From Bacteroidales bacterium (GTDB lineage: Bacteria > Bacteroidota > Bacteroidia > Bacteroidales > VadinHA17), in the NCBI GenBank assembly GCA_030596125.1, contig JAUVKT010000015.1, forward strand, positions 1 through 40,753: a stretch of 40,753 bases of DNA, given 5' to 3'. This document shows, piece by piece, positions 16,650-24,787 of the stretch. The position numbers were made by a program, and so were the translations under genes. Position 1 is the stretch's first letter. Every line of letters begins with the position of its first letter. The notes below the pieces were generated by a model. It made no database searches and was not told where the DNA came from. It saw only the letters and a program-made list of their open reading frames with translations.

Positions 16650-17876
16650 TTAATCGAGATTCTCTATTCTTTCCAGGAGTGGAGGATGAGAGTAGTAGAA
16701 GAATACATAAACAGGATGAGGGATCATGTTACTCAGGTTCTTAACAGAGAGCTTCTTAAGGGCTGAAGCAAGCAGTTCACCGCTATATGTGTTTTTTGCA
16801 AACTCATCGGCTTCAAACTCGTGCTTTCTGGAAAGATAATTCATTATCAGGCTGAGTATCAATGAAACCGGACTGTATATAAGAATAAATGCAAGAAGGC
16901 TAATATGAAATGAACTAATTTCTGTTCCCAAAGCTCTGCTTAATAGTTCATTGTCGGCTAACAAAGAGAAGATAAAGAGCATCAATCCGGTCTGGATAAT
17001 ACCGGCAAGCAGCATTGTACGTGTATGTCTCTTTTTATAATGACCTATTTCGTGTGCCAGTACAGCTGCTATCTCCTCGTTTGTAAGATCGTTTGAAAGG
17101 GTATCATAAAGAACTATTCTTTTTTTCTGTCCAAAACCAGAAAAATAGGCATTAGCTTTTGTACTTCGTTTCGAACCGTCAATAGTATATATATTTGTTA
17201 ATTTAAACTGAGCTGTTTTTGCCATTTTCTCAATTTCATCTCTCAATTCGCCCTCCTCAAGGGGTTTCTGCTTGTTGAATATCGGAACAATCAGTTCTGA
17301 GTAGAACATATTCATAAAAAGTGAAAAAAGGGTCATTACTATCCATATATAAACCCAGAACATATTGCCTGTTTTATAATATATCCATGTGATAAGTGCC
17401 AGAAGCGGACCAGCCAGAATAATTACAAGTAGCCATCCTTTGATATGGTCGGATATAAATACCCTCGTGGTAGTTTTATTAAATCCGTACTTCTCTTCAA
17501 TCCTGAATGTTCCGTACCATGAAAAAGGGATTCCTAATATATCAGTTGCGATGCCAATTAAGCCAAAAAAGAGCAGTGTAATTATTATTTCGTTGGATGA
17601 GATTGATCGTGCGATATTATCTATGAAGGTAAATCCGGCCAGTGTTAACATCAGCAATACCACTATTAAGTTAAATGTTGATGCTATATTACTAAAACTC
17701 TTATTCTCACGGTAATACTGCTGCGACCGGCTGTATTCTTCGTTATCGATAATCCCGTTTAGTTTTTCCGGGACCTCATCACTCCACATTTTGTTGTTAA
17801 GGTAATCGAGATAGAGGCCAGTAAAATGACTAACAATAACTATAATAAGTATTAGCCAGAAAAAAACATTTAGCAT
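16650..17876 (-). CDS. M48-family membrane zinc metallopeptidase (Ste24/CAAX protease-like)
   Basis: A 408-residue integral-membrane protease. Several membrane segments precede the active site: about 5-25, 68-88, 98-118, 148-166 and 172-192. The zinc site is HEIGH at 275-279, with the third ligand E353 in SRKHEFEADEFA. The N-terminal Peptidase_M48_N-type region and overall length match Ste24/CAAX prenyl protease 1 homologues. Bacteria lack farnesylated CAAX proteins, so its role is more likely membrane-protein quality control or stress response. The ATG at 17876 fits the family. It stands alone, between the receptor and fabG. Confidence 0.9.
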   Translation of the reverse strand: MLNVFFWLILIIVIVSHFTGLYLDYLNNKMWSDEVPEKLNGIIDNEEYSRSQQYYRENKSFSNIASTFNLIVVLLMLTLAGFTFIDNIARSISSNEIIITLLFFGLIGIATDILGIPFSWYGTFRIEEKYGFNKTTTRVFISDHIKGWLLVIILAGPLLALITWIYYKTGNMFWVYIWIVMTLFSLFMNMFYSELIVPIFNKQKPLEEGELRDEIEKMAKTAQFKLTNIYTIDGSKRSTKANAYFSGFGQKKRIVLYDTLSNDLTNEEIAAVLAHEIGHYKKRHTRTMLLAGIIQTGLMLFIFSLLADNELLSRALGTEISSFHISLLAFILIYSPVSLILSLIMNYLSRKHEFEADEFAKNTYSGELLASALKKLSVKNLSNMIPHPVYVFFYYSHPPLLERIENLD

Positions 17877-17900
17877 GGTAGTCAGGTATATAAAATAGTA

Positions 17901-17978
17901 AAACAGGGCGCCGAGGATAGAAGAAAAATGTGGAATAAAATGTCTCGCTGCATCCCTCGTGCTGTATGCGCCCTGTTT
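17901..17978. repeat. Inverted repeat element, 11-bp perfect arms
   Basis: AAACAGGGCGC (17901-17911) is exactly mirrored by GCGCCCTGTTT (17968-17978). Inner bases CGAGG and CCTCG extend the pairing with gaps. It lies between fabG and the M48 gene. It looks like a small non-autonomous palindrome; no T-run follows. Confidence 0.5.
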
Positions 17979-18077
17979 GAGTTTACAATATCGTAATATT
18001 TATTCAATCAGGCAATATTTTTTGAAATTTTAACATTTGATAAAAAAGGTCTGATAAAATTCTAAACCAGTTTAATA

Positions 18078-18824
18078 CTATGTTAACATACCGCCGCATA
18101 CCTGTATAACCTGCCCCGATACATATGATGAGAGATCGGATGCCAGAAAAACGGCTGTATTTGCAACATCATCAGGTGTCCCTCCCCTCTTAAGAGGTAT
18201 TCTTTCGGTCCATTCTTTTTTAACATCATCAGACAATTTATTGGTCATTTCAGTGATAATAAACCCGGGGGCTATGGCATTACACCTGACATTACGTGAT
18301 CCCACTTCTCTGGCAACACTTTTTGTAAAGCCAATCAGGCCGGCCTTGGAAGCAGAATAGTTGCTTTGTCCTGCATTACCTGAGACACCAACAACTGAGC
18401 TCATATTAATGATAGAACCGGATCTCTGTTTCAGCATAGTGAATATGACCGCTTTTGTAAGGTTAAATACACCTTTAAGGTTAACCTGCAAGACCAGATC
18501 CCACTGCTCTTCAGTCATTCTCATAAGGAGAGTGTCACGTGTTATACCGGCATTATTAACAAGTATATCTATCGATCCGAAATCAGCCACAACACTGGTC
18601 GCAGTAGTTTGGGAATCATTAAAATCAGCAACGTTTGATACATATCCTTTTGCCTTTACACCAAGTTTCTCGCAATCTGCAACAACCCCTTTAAACTCAT
18701 CATCATCAATAATATTTGTAAGAGCCAGGTTTGCCCCTTCAGCAGCAAATCTTAAGGCAATTGCTTTTCCAATTCCTCTTGATGCCCCGGTAATAAGAAC
18801 TGTTTTACCCTCTAATAAACCCAT
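18078..18824 (-). CDS. fabG: 3-oxoacyl-[acyl-carrier-protein] reductase
   Basis: A 248-residue short-chain dehydrogenase/reductase that reduces 3-oxoacyl-ACP with NADPH in fatty-acid elongation. It has the nucleotide-binding motif TGASRGIG (12-19), NNAG (90-93), catalytic S143 (NMSSVVG), Y156 and K160 (QSNYSASK), and the FabG-typical NVRCNAIAPGFIITEMT segment. The length equals that of E. coli FabG. It follows sucD on the same strand with a 92-base gap containing a heptamer array. FabG-like paralogues with other ketone substrates exist, so the fatty-acid role is likely rather than certain. Confidence 0.9.
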   Translation of the reverse strand: MGLLEGKTVLITGASRGIGKAIALRFAAEGANLALTNIIDDDEFKGVVADCEKLGVKAKGYVSNVADFNDSQTTATSVVADFGSIDILVNNAGITRDTLLMRMTEEQWDLVLQVNLKGVFNLTKAVIFTMLKQRSGSIINMSSVVGVSGNAGQSNYSASKAGLIGFTKSVAREVGSRNVRCNAIAPGFIITEMTNKLSDDVKKEWTERIPLKRGGTPDDVANTAVFLASDLSSYVSGQVIQVCGGMLT

Positions 18825-18864
18825 AATTGTAATTTTTTTGTGCTACAAAGAAAATAAGAAAAAC

Positions 18865-18900
18865 GGCAAATGGCAAACGGCAAACGACAAACGGAAGACT
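18865..18900 (+). repeat. Heptamer array between sucD and fabG
   Basis: Units GGCAAAT, GGCAAAC, GGCAAAC and GACAAAC run at 7-base spacing. The array lies 17 bases beyond the sucD stop codon. Confidence 0.65.
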
Positions 18901-18916
18901 ACTCGGTACCTATTAA

Positions 18917-19786
18917 CTATTTAAGTGCTTCTGCAACAGTCTTTCCAATATCAGCCGGCGATTCAACCACATGAATGCCACACTCTTTCATAATTGCCAT
19001 TTTAGCTTCAGCTGTATCAGCTTTACCTCCTATAATTGCACCTGCATGTCCCATACGTCTTCCTTTTGGAGCAGTCTGACCAGCAATAAAACCGATAACA
19101 GGTTTTGTTCTGTTCTCCTTTATCCAGTAAGCAGCATCAGTCTCCATATTGCCACCTATTTCACCAATAATAATAATAGCCTCAGTTTCATCATCACTCA
19201 TCATCAGCTTAACAGCGTCAAGCGTAGTTGTGCCTACAATCGGGTCGCCCCCTATACCGATACATGTAGATTGTCCCAATCCAAGCCTTGATACCTGGTC
19301 AACAGCCTCATAGGTAAGTGTTCCTGAACGGCTAATAATCCCTACCCCACCTTTTTTATGAATAAAGCCCGGCATTATACCCACCTTGGCTTCATCGGGT
19401 GTAATTATGCCGGGGCAGTTCGGACCAATCAACCTGCAATCTTTATCTTTCAGGTAATCTTTTACTTTTACCATATCAGAAACAGGGATTCCTTCAGTAA
19501 TTGTTATTATTAGTTTGATACCTGCATCGGCTGCTTCCATAATAGCATCGGCAGCAAATGGCGGCGGTACGAAAATTACACTTACATCTGCTGAAGTCTT
19601 TTTTACTGCATCGCTGACTGAATTAAATACCGGGAGTCCGAGGTGTCTCTGTCCGCCTTTACCCGGTGTTACACCTCCAACGATGTCAGATCCGTATTCT
19701 ATCATCTGCTGCGCGTGAAATGTCCCTTCACTTCCGGTGAACCCCTGTACAATTATCTTTGAGTCTTTGTTTAGAAGAACGCTCAT
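18917..19786 (-). CDS. sucD: Succinyl-CoA ligase subunit alpha
   Basis: A 289-residue subunit of succinyl-CoA synthetase, which interconverts succinyl-CoA and succinate with substrate-level phosphorylation of ADP or GDP. The CoA-binding Rossmann domain is N-terminal ([25 protein letters not shown]). The phosphorylated histidine is H247 in [10 protein letters not shown]. The length equals that of E. coli SucD. The beta subunit SucC is not next to it, which is not unusual in Bacteroidetes. The promoter candidate at 19862-19878 shares 17 bases with that of clpC. Confidence 0.95.
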   Translation of the reverse strand: MSVLLNKDSKIIVQGFTGSEGTFHAQQMIEYGSDIVGGVTPGKGGQRHLGLPVFNSVSDAVKKTSADVSVIFVPPPFAADAIMEAADAGIKLIITITEGIPVSDMVKVKDYLKDKDCRLIGPNCPGIITPDEAKVGIMPGFIHKKGGVGIISRSGTLTYEAVDQVSRLGLGQSTCIGIGGDPIVGTTTLDAVKLMMSDDETEAIIIIGEIGGNMETDAAYWIKENRTKPVIGFIAGQTAPKGRRMGHAGAIIGGKADTAEAKMAIMKECGIHVVESPADIGKTVAEALK

Positions 19787-19861
19787 ATTGTATTGTGATT
19801 AAGTAATATATGAAAAATGGTTGCAAAATAGCAGTGCTTCTGAAATGATATTTTACAGGGT

Positions 19862-19878
19862 CAAAAATACATAAAAAT
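19862..19878 (-). promoter_or_regulatory. Candidate sucD promoter (-7 region)
   Basis: On the minus strand this reads ATTTTTATGTATTTTTG, identical to 4592-4608 upstream of clpC. It includes TATTTTTG, a match to TAnnTTTG. The leader to the sucD ATG would be about 70 bases. Confidence 0.45.
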
Positions 19879-19927
19879 AGTTCACTATTAATTATAGGTA
19901 CAATATATTAATGACTTAGTAATGGAA

Positions 19928-19946
19928 TAAAGGAAGCTGTCCCTAT
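19928..19946. repeat. Degenerate copy of the CAGC hairpin
   Basis: AAAGGAAGCTGTCCCTATA is a decayed reverse copy of the hairpins at 24647 and 27479. Here it lies between divergent sucD and the symporter gene, where no terminator is needed, and its stem is incomplete. Confidence 0.4.
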
Positions 19947-19997
19947 ATAACCTATTTACATTTTTTCTATTTTAGCATCTTGTTTAATGAAGAGCTT

Positions 19998-21836
19998 ATG
20001 AAACTGGCAGGAATTGACATTACGATAATATTTGGTTACCTGGCACTTACTGTTATCTTGGGATTCTGGATATCTAAACGTGCAAGTAAAAACCTGGATT
20101 CATATTTTTTAGGAGGAAGAAGCCTGCCGTGGTATATGCTCGGACTGTCCAATGCGTCCGGAATGTTCGATATAACCGGTACCATGTGGATGGTGGCAAT
20201 TATGTTTATATATGGGGTTAAAAGTGTCTTTATCCCATGGTTATGGCCTGTATGGAACCAAGTAATACTAATGGTATTCCTTGCAGTATGGATGCGGAGG
20301 TCAAATGTACTGACAGGTGCAGAATGGCTTAAAACAAGGTTTGGAGAGGGACTTGGTGCGAGGATGTCGCATATAAGCGTTGTTGTCTTTGCTCTTGTTG
20401 CGGTAATCGGATTTATAGCATACTCTTTTGAGGGGATAGGAAAGTTCTCGGTAATGTTTCTTCCGTGGGATCTGTCAACATCTGTTGCAGGTATAAAAAT
20501 CTCATCGGAGAGGGTGTATGCCCTAATAATTATGGGAATTACAACTCTCTATGTTGTTAAAGGCGGTATGTACAGTGTGGTTCTTACCGAAGTTTTGCAG
20601 TTTGTCGTAATGACTATTTCCTGTATTATTATCGGGATCATTGCGATCAGAATGGTTTCTCCGGATCAGCTTGATGCAGTTGTCCCCGATGGATGGAAAA
20701 ACCTTGCATTCGGATGGAATATTAATATAGAATGGTCCAGTTTTCCGCAGAGTATTAACCAGGCGCTGAATGATAAGATCGGGGCTGACGGCTATGAATT
20801 GTTTTCAATATTTCTTATGATAGTGATTTTCCGGGGTATCCTGGTAAGTATTGCCGGTCCGATTCCAGGTTATGATATGCAGAGAGTACTGGCAACACGT
20901 ACTCCCAAAGAATCTGCCCTTATGAGCTGGCTTGTTTCAGCAGTACTTTTTATTCCAAGATACCTTATGATAGCCGGTTTAGCTGTTATTGCACTTGTCT
21001 ATTTTAACCCGGAATCGCTTATGAGCGAAGGGGCTCTTGATTTTGAAAAAGTTTTGCCTTTCGCCCTTAGCAATTTTATACCTGCCGGTGTTCTTGGAAT
21101 AATACTTGCCGGATTGATTGCCGCATTCATGTCAACATTCGCAGCTAATGTAAATGCTGGTCCGGCCTATATTGTAAACGACATCTACAAGAAATTTATT
21201 AATCCTGATGCAGGAGAGAAGCGTCTGATCAGGCTGAGTTATATATCCTCAGTTGCTATGGTTATAATCGGGATAACCGTCGGTTTTTATGTTAGTTCTA
21301 TCAATAACCTCCTGCAATGGATAACAGCGGCTCTTTTCGGTGGGTATGCGGCAGCTAATTTCCTTAAGTGGATATGGTGGCGCTTTAATGGTCATGGTTA
21401 TTTCTGGGGTATGGTAGCTGGTCTGCTTGCCTCCCTTCTTATACCTAAACTATTTCCTGATCTCTCTATTATACTTGCCTTCCCTATCGTAATACTTCCT
21501 GTATCAACGGCAGGCTCACTGCTTGGTTGTCTGCTCACCAGGCCCGATGATATGACTGTTCTTAAAAGCTTTTACCAGAATGTAAGACCATGGGGATTCT
21601 GGGAGCCGGTAAACAGGGAGGTTTTAAAAGATAATCCTGATTTTAAGAAGAACAGGGCTTTCAAACGTGATCTGGTAAACTCATTGGTTGGGGTAATCTG
21701 GCAAATGATGCTGATTGTTGCTCCAATTTATCTTATAATCAGAAATTTCAGAGGATTGATTATATCAGTTGTATTGATTGCTTTGACATCTATATTTCTT
21801 AAATTTAACTGGTATAATAAACTTGAAGAAGACTAA
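19998..21836 (+). CDS. Sodium/solute symporter (SSS family)
   Basis: A 612-residue transporter with about 13-15 membrane segments, starting MKLAGIDITIIFGYLALTVILGFW. The motif SKRASKNLDSYFLGGRSLPWYMLG at the end of the first segment is typical of SSS transporters. The ATG at 19998 is preferred over the TTG at 19980 because GAAGAG lies just before it and the membrane segment starts soon after. It lies 93 bases upstream of the GH130 gene on the same strand. In Bacteroides fragilis the mannosylglucose phosphorylase gene lies next to a sodium/sugar symporter, so beta-1,4-mannobiose or a related disaccharide is the best substrate guess. Its final GAC TAA codons are the first unit of a repeat array. 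Confidence 0.88.
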   Translation: MKLAGIDITIIFGYLALTVILGFWISKRASKNLDSYFLGGRSLPWYMLGLSNASGMFDITGTMWMVAIMFIYGVKSVFIPWLWPVWNQVILMVFLAVWMRRSNVLTGAEWLKTRFGEGLGARMSHISVVVFALVAVIGFIAYSFEGIGKFSVMFLPWDLSTSVAGIKISSERVYALIIMGITTLYVVKGGMYSVVLTEVLQFVVMTISCIIIGIIAIRMVSPDQLDAVVPDGWKNLAFGWNINIEWSSFPQSINQALNDKIGADGYELFSIFLMIVIFRGILVSIAGPIPGYDMQRVLATRTPKESALMSWLVSAVLFIPRYLMIAGLAVIALVYFNPESLMSEGALDFEKVLPFALSNFIPAGVLGIILAGLIAAFMSTFAANVNAGPAYIVNDIYKKFINPDAGEKRLIRLSYISSVAMVIIGITVGFYVSSINNLLQWITAALFGGYAAANFLKWIWWRFNGHGYFWGMVAGLLASLLIPKLFPDLSIILAFPIVILPVSTAGSLLGCLLTRPDDMTVLKSFYQNVRPWGFWEPVNREVLKDNPDFKKNRAFKRDLVNSLVGVIWQMMLIVAPIYLIIRNFRGLIISVVLIALTSIFLKFNWYNKLEED

Positions 21837-21914
21837 TGACTAACGACTAACGACTAACGGCAAACGGCAAACGGCAAACGGCATAGGGTGTAAGGCATAA
21901 GGCGTAGGGTTAAA
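21831..21914 (+). repeat. Longest heptamer array, starting at the symporter stop
   Basis: About twelve 7-base units: GACTAAT, then GACTAAC three times, GGCAAAC three times, and drifting units such as GGCATAA and GGCGTAG. The first unit contains the TAA stop codon of the symporter gene. It ends about 15 bases before the GH130 ATG. Confidence 0.75.
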
Positions 21915-21929
21915 AGCTTTTAATAGAAT

Positions 21930-23147
21930 ATGAAGAAGAAAGAATTTGATAGAGCGGTGAGAAGATTATTTCAGAATCATAATGATCTGATAACAAGGAA
22001 TAATCGTATAAGAAGTGGAGGAAATGGTATTTATGACAGGTATGAATACCCGGCTATTACCAGAGAGCATACTCCGGTGTTCTGGAAGTATGATCTGGAC
22101 TATAAAAAAAATCCTGATCTGTTAATGCGCCTTGGAATAAATACCACATTTAATGCCGGTGCTATAAAACTGAACGGTAAATATTATATGATCGTAAGAA
22201 CCGAAGGATTTGATGTAAAATCATTCTTTGCCATGGCGGAAAGCAATAATGGTATTGACGGGTGGAGGTTCTGGGATCATCCTCTGATTATGCCTTCTGC
22301 TGGTGATCCTGAGATGAATGTATATGATATTAGGCTTACCCGCCATGAAGACGGATGGATTTATGGCCTTTTCTGTGCCGAAAGAAAGGATAGATCCAAG
22401 CCTGATGATTCATCTGCTGCTATCGCTTCATGCGGAATTGCACGGACAAAAGATCTTATTAGATGGGAACGGCTGGCCGATCTGAAGTCAAATGCAGCCC
22501 AACAGAGAAATTGCGTTCTCCATCCGGAATATGTGGGCGGAAAGTATATGATATATACCAGGCCGCAGATGGGATTTATTGATACAGGGGATAGTGGAAT
22601 CAGTGTTGGGTTTACAGACTCCATGGAGAAAGCAGTCGTTGGGAAGGAGATCCTTGTTGATCCCAGAAAGTATCATACGGTAAAAGAGGTAAAAAACGGA
22701 CAGGGTCCCCCTCCTATTAAGACCGGTCATGGATGGATACACCTTGCTCACGGTGTACGCCGTACTGCTGCCGGTTTAAGATATACGTTATACATTTTTA
22801 TGACTGACCTGAATGAACCCTGGAAAGAAATAAAAAGACCAGCCGGGCATTTTATTGAACCGATTGATGATGAGCGTATTGGGGATGTCTCAAATGTGGT
22901 GTTCTCAAATGGGTGGATCGAGGATAAGGATGGGAAAGTATTTATATATTATGCCTCATCGGATACAAGGATGCATGTAGCTACAACAACCGTTGACAAA
23001 CTGATAGATTATATAATTAATACCCCTGAGGATGCAGGACGTACTGAGCTTTGTGTAAAACAGAGGGATGAACTGATAACAAAAAATCTTGAAGTGATAA
23101 AGAGGGACTTTCCGGATTTACTCAAAAGATTGAAGACTGGAGACTGA
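21930..23147 (+). CDS. GH130 phosphorylase, probable 4-O-beta-D-mannosyl-D-glucose phosphorylase
   Basis: A 405-residue five-bladed beta-propeller enzyme of family GH130. Characterised members of this subgroup (B. fragilis BfMGP) phosphorolyse mannosyl-beta-1,4-glucose to mannose 1-phosphate and glucose, the last step of a mannan pathway that uses mannobiose 2-epimerase. Recognisable segments are RFWDHPLIMP (113-122), NVYDIRLTRHEDGWIYGLF (130-148) with D133 as the probable general acid, RNCVLHPEYVGGKYMIYTRP, and HLAHGVRRTAAGLRYTLYIF. There is no signal peptide, so it is cytoplasmic. The neighbouring symporter fits import of the disaccharide; neither a mannanase nor an epimerase is in the window. 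The last residues RLKTGD and the stop lie in a heptamer repeat. Confidence 0.85.
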   Translation: MKKKEFDRAVRRLFQNHNDLITRNNRIRSGGNGIYDRYEYPAITREHTPVFWKYDLDYKKNPDLLMRLGINTTFNAGAIKLNGKYYMIVRTEGFDVKSFFAMAESNNGIDGWRFWDHPLIMPSAGDPEMNVYDIRLTRHEDGWIYGLFCAERKDRSKPDDSSAAIASCGIARTKDLIRWERLADLKSNAAQQRNCVLHPEYVGGKYMIYTRPQMGFIDTGDSGISVGFTDSMEKAVVGKEILVDPRKYHTVKEVKNGQGPPPIKTGHGWIHLAHGVRRTAAGLRYTLYIFMTDLNEPWKEIKRPAGHFIEPIDDERIGDVSNVVFSNGWIEDKDGKVFIYYASSDTRMHVATTTVDKLIDYIINTPEDAGRTELCVKQRDELITKNLEVIKRDFPDLLKRLKTGD

Positions 23148-23155
23148 AGACTGAT
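23128..23155 (+). repeat. Heptamer array encoding the GH130 C-terminus
   Basis: Units GATTGAA, GACTGGA, GACTGAA and GACTGAT run at 7-base spacing. The array supplies the last few codons and the TGA stop of the GH130 gene. Confidence 0.65.
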
Positions 23156-23176
23156 GTTTTCTCATAAAATATAAAT

Positions 23177-24652
23177 ATGAATAATATTTTCGATCCTGAT
23201 ACTACAATTGTTGCTCCTGCAAGCGGAACAGGAGGTGCGATATCTGTTATCAGGGTGAGTGGGAAAGATGCAATAGGAATAGTGGATGTAATATTTAAGG
23301 CTCCTGCCTTCGCTAAAGCTACGGCAGGCGAGAAGGATAAGGCAGGCGAGAAGGCTGAGGCTAAGGCAGGAGAGAAGGTTAAGGATCTGAAGAGTTATAA
23401 AGGTTTTTCTTTAATTTATGGTGAGATAAGAGATAAAGAGGAAATAGTAGATGATGTATTAATATCTATTTTCAGGGCACCACACTCTTATACCGGTGAA
23501 GATTCGGTAGAGATAAGTTGTCATGCCTCACCATATATACAACAAAAGATCCTCGAACTTCTGGTTGATATGGGGGCCTCCTCTGCCCGGCCGGGTGAAT
23601 TTACCCAGAGGGCATTTATTAATGGGAAACTGGATCTGTCACAGGCAGAAGCTGTTGCGGATGTAATAAATGCAGAAACAGAATCGGCTCATCGTCTGGC
23701 TATGAATCAGATGCGCGGTGGATACTCTGAAGAGATCAATAAGCTCAGGGATCGAATGCTTCATTTTGCCTCGATGATAGAACTGGAGCTCGATTTTGGT
23801 GATGAGGAGGTTGAGTTTGCTGACCGCTCTGAACTAAAGTCTATGGTTGAGGAGATAAAAGAGTACACTGATTCCCTTACCGATTCATTCAGGTACGGCA
23901 ATGTAATAAAGAACGGAGTGCCGGTTGCAATTGTTGGCAGACCTAATGTTGGAAAATCCACACTGTTGAATGCCCTGCTAAAAGATGAGAAAGCAATAGT
24001 TTCGGAGATACCCGGAACAACCCGTGATGCTATAGAGGATACTATAATAATTGACGGTATCCTGTTCAGGTTTATTGATACTGCCGGCCTTCGCGAAACA
24101 GCCGACATTATTGAGAATCTTGGTATCAGAAAGACATACCAGAAAATTGAACAGGCAAATATTGTAATGTTGCTTACCGAAGCTTCAGACGGATTTGAAT
24201 CTATTAATGGGTCTTTTACTGAAATCCGGAACCAGACAGAGGATTCAGGTAAGTCATTGATCCTTGTTGTTAACAAAACAGACCTGGTCACAAATGCAGA
24301 CCTGGATAAACTTAGATCCGGATTAGGCAGTATTAAAGCCGAATATGTATATATATCAGCTCATAGTGGTGAAGGTGTACCGGATCTGATAACGGTGCTT
24401 ACAGAGCTCGTAAACAGCTCTAAAAGCCAGTTACAACCGGTAATCGTAACCAATATAAGGCATTATGAGGCACTTAAGCAGTGTTCCAGTAGTCTTCAAA
24501 GGGTTCTTGAGGGGCTTGACGAAGGTATTCCCGAAGATCTTATTGCTATGGATCTGCGACAGGCCATTCATTACCTGGGTGAGATAACCGGTGAGATCTC
24601 AACCGATGATATACTGGCCAATATCTTCAGGAATTTCTGTATCGGTAAATAG
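23177..24652 (+). CDS. mnmE: tRNA modification GTPase MnmE with a low-complexity insert
   Basis: With MnmG, MnmE builds the 5-carboxymethylaminomethyl group on wobble uridine 34 of certain tRNAs. The 491-residue protein has the N-terminal formyl-tetrahydrofolate-binding domain, a helical domain and an inserted G domain: GRPNVGKS (254-261), TT (281-282), DTAG (301-304), NKTD (366-369). It ends with the catalytic CIGK motif. It is about 30 residues longer than usual because residues about 42-70 are a Lys/Ala/Glu/Gly-rich insert with three GEK repeats in a loop of the N-terminal domain. The reading frame is kept and all motifs are intact, so it is probably functional. The stop codon lies inside a terminator hairpin. 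Confidence 0.94.
   Translation: MNNIFDPDTTIVAPASGTGGAISVIRVSGKDAIGIVDVIFKAPAFAKATAGEKDKAGEKAEAKAGEKVKDLKSYKGFSLIYGEIRDKEEIVDDVLISIFRAPHSYTGEDSVEISCHASPYIQQKILELLVDMGASSARPGEFTQRAFINGKLDLSQAEAVADVINAETESAHRLAMNQMRGGYSEEINKLRDRMLHFASMIELELDFGDEEVEFADRSELKSMVEEIKEYTDSLTDSFRYGNVIKNGVPVAIVGRPNVGKSTLLNALLKDEKAIVSEIPGTTRDAIEDTIIIDGILFRFIDTAGLRETADIIENLGIRKTYQKIEQANIVMLLTEASDGFESINGSFTEIRNQTEDSGKSLILVVNKTDLVTNADLDKLRSGLGSIKAEYVYISAHSGEGVPDLITVLTELVNSSKSQLQPVIVTNIRHYEALKQCSSSLQRVLEGLDEGIPEDLIAMDLRQAIHYLGEITGEISTDDILANIFRNFCIGK
23303..23384 (+). repeat. In-frame palindrome and tandem repeat inside mnmE
   Basis: CCTGCC (23303-23308) and GGCAGG (23323-23328) flank a 14-base loop. Then come three imperfect copies of an AAGGCAGGCGAGAAGG-like unit spaced 18 and 24 bases apart, so the frame is kept. 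The encoded peptide starts PAFAKATAGEK. Confidence 0.65.
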
Positions 24653-24668
24653 GGACAGCTTCCTATTT
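24647..24668. terminator. CAGC-loop hairpin at the mnmE stop codon
   Basis: AAATAGGGA and TTCCTATTT pair (one G-T) around a CAGC loop. The TAG stop of mnmE lies inside the left arm. A-rich and T-rich flanks suggest a bidirectional terminator between mnmE and the convergent ferredoxin gene. A near-identical hairpin ends the gene at 27485. Confidence 0.6.
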
Positions 24669-24787
24669 AAATCAAATTTCTATTACGGTTACATCATCAA
24701 TTTGCGGGTGTGTTCTCCCCTTCTCTCCTTTTTTCCCCCTCTCCTTTCATCTCTTTCCAGTCTTGCATCTCTGATTAAAATTGATTT

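Noticed and set aside
18361-18924. 187-residue plus-strand open frame over fabG
   Set aside because: It is antisense to the conserved fabG core and runs into a heptamer array; it looks like a shadow frame.
19980-19997. TTG start for the sodium symporter
   Set aside because: An ATG at 19998 has a better upstream GAAGAG and leads straight into the first membrane segment.
21831-21914. CRISPR array
   Set aside because: Repeat units are 7 bases with no spacers and no cas genes are present.
23761-24291. 176-residue minus-strand open frame inside mnmE
   Set aside because: It is serine-rich, has no homology signal that I recognise, and lies fully within the conserved mnmE coding sequence.
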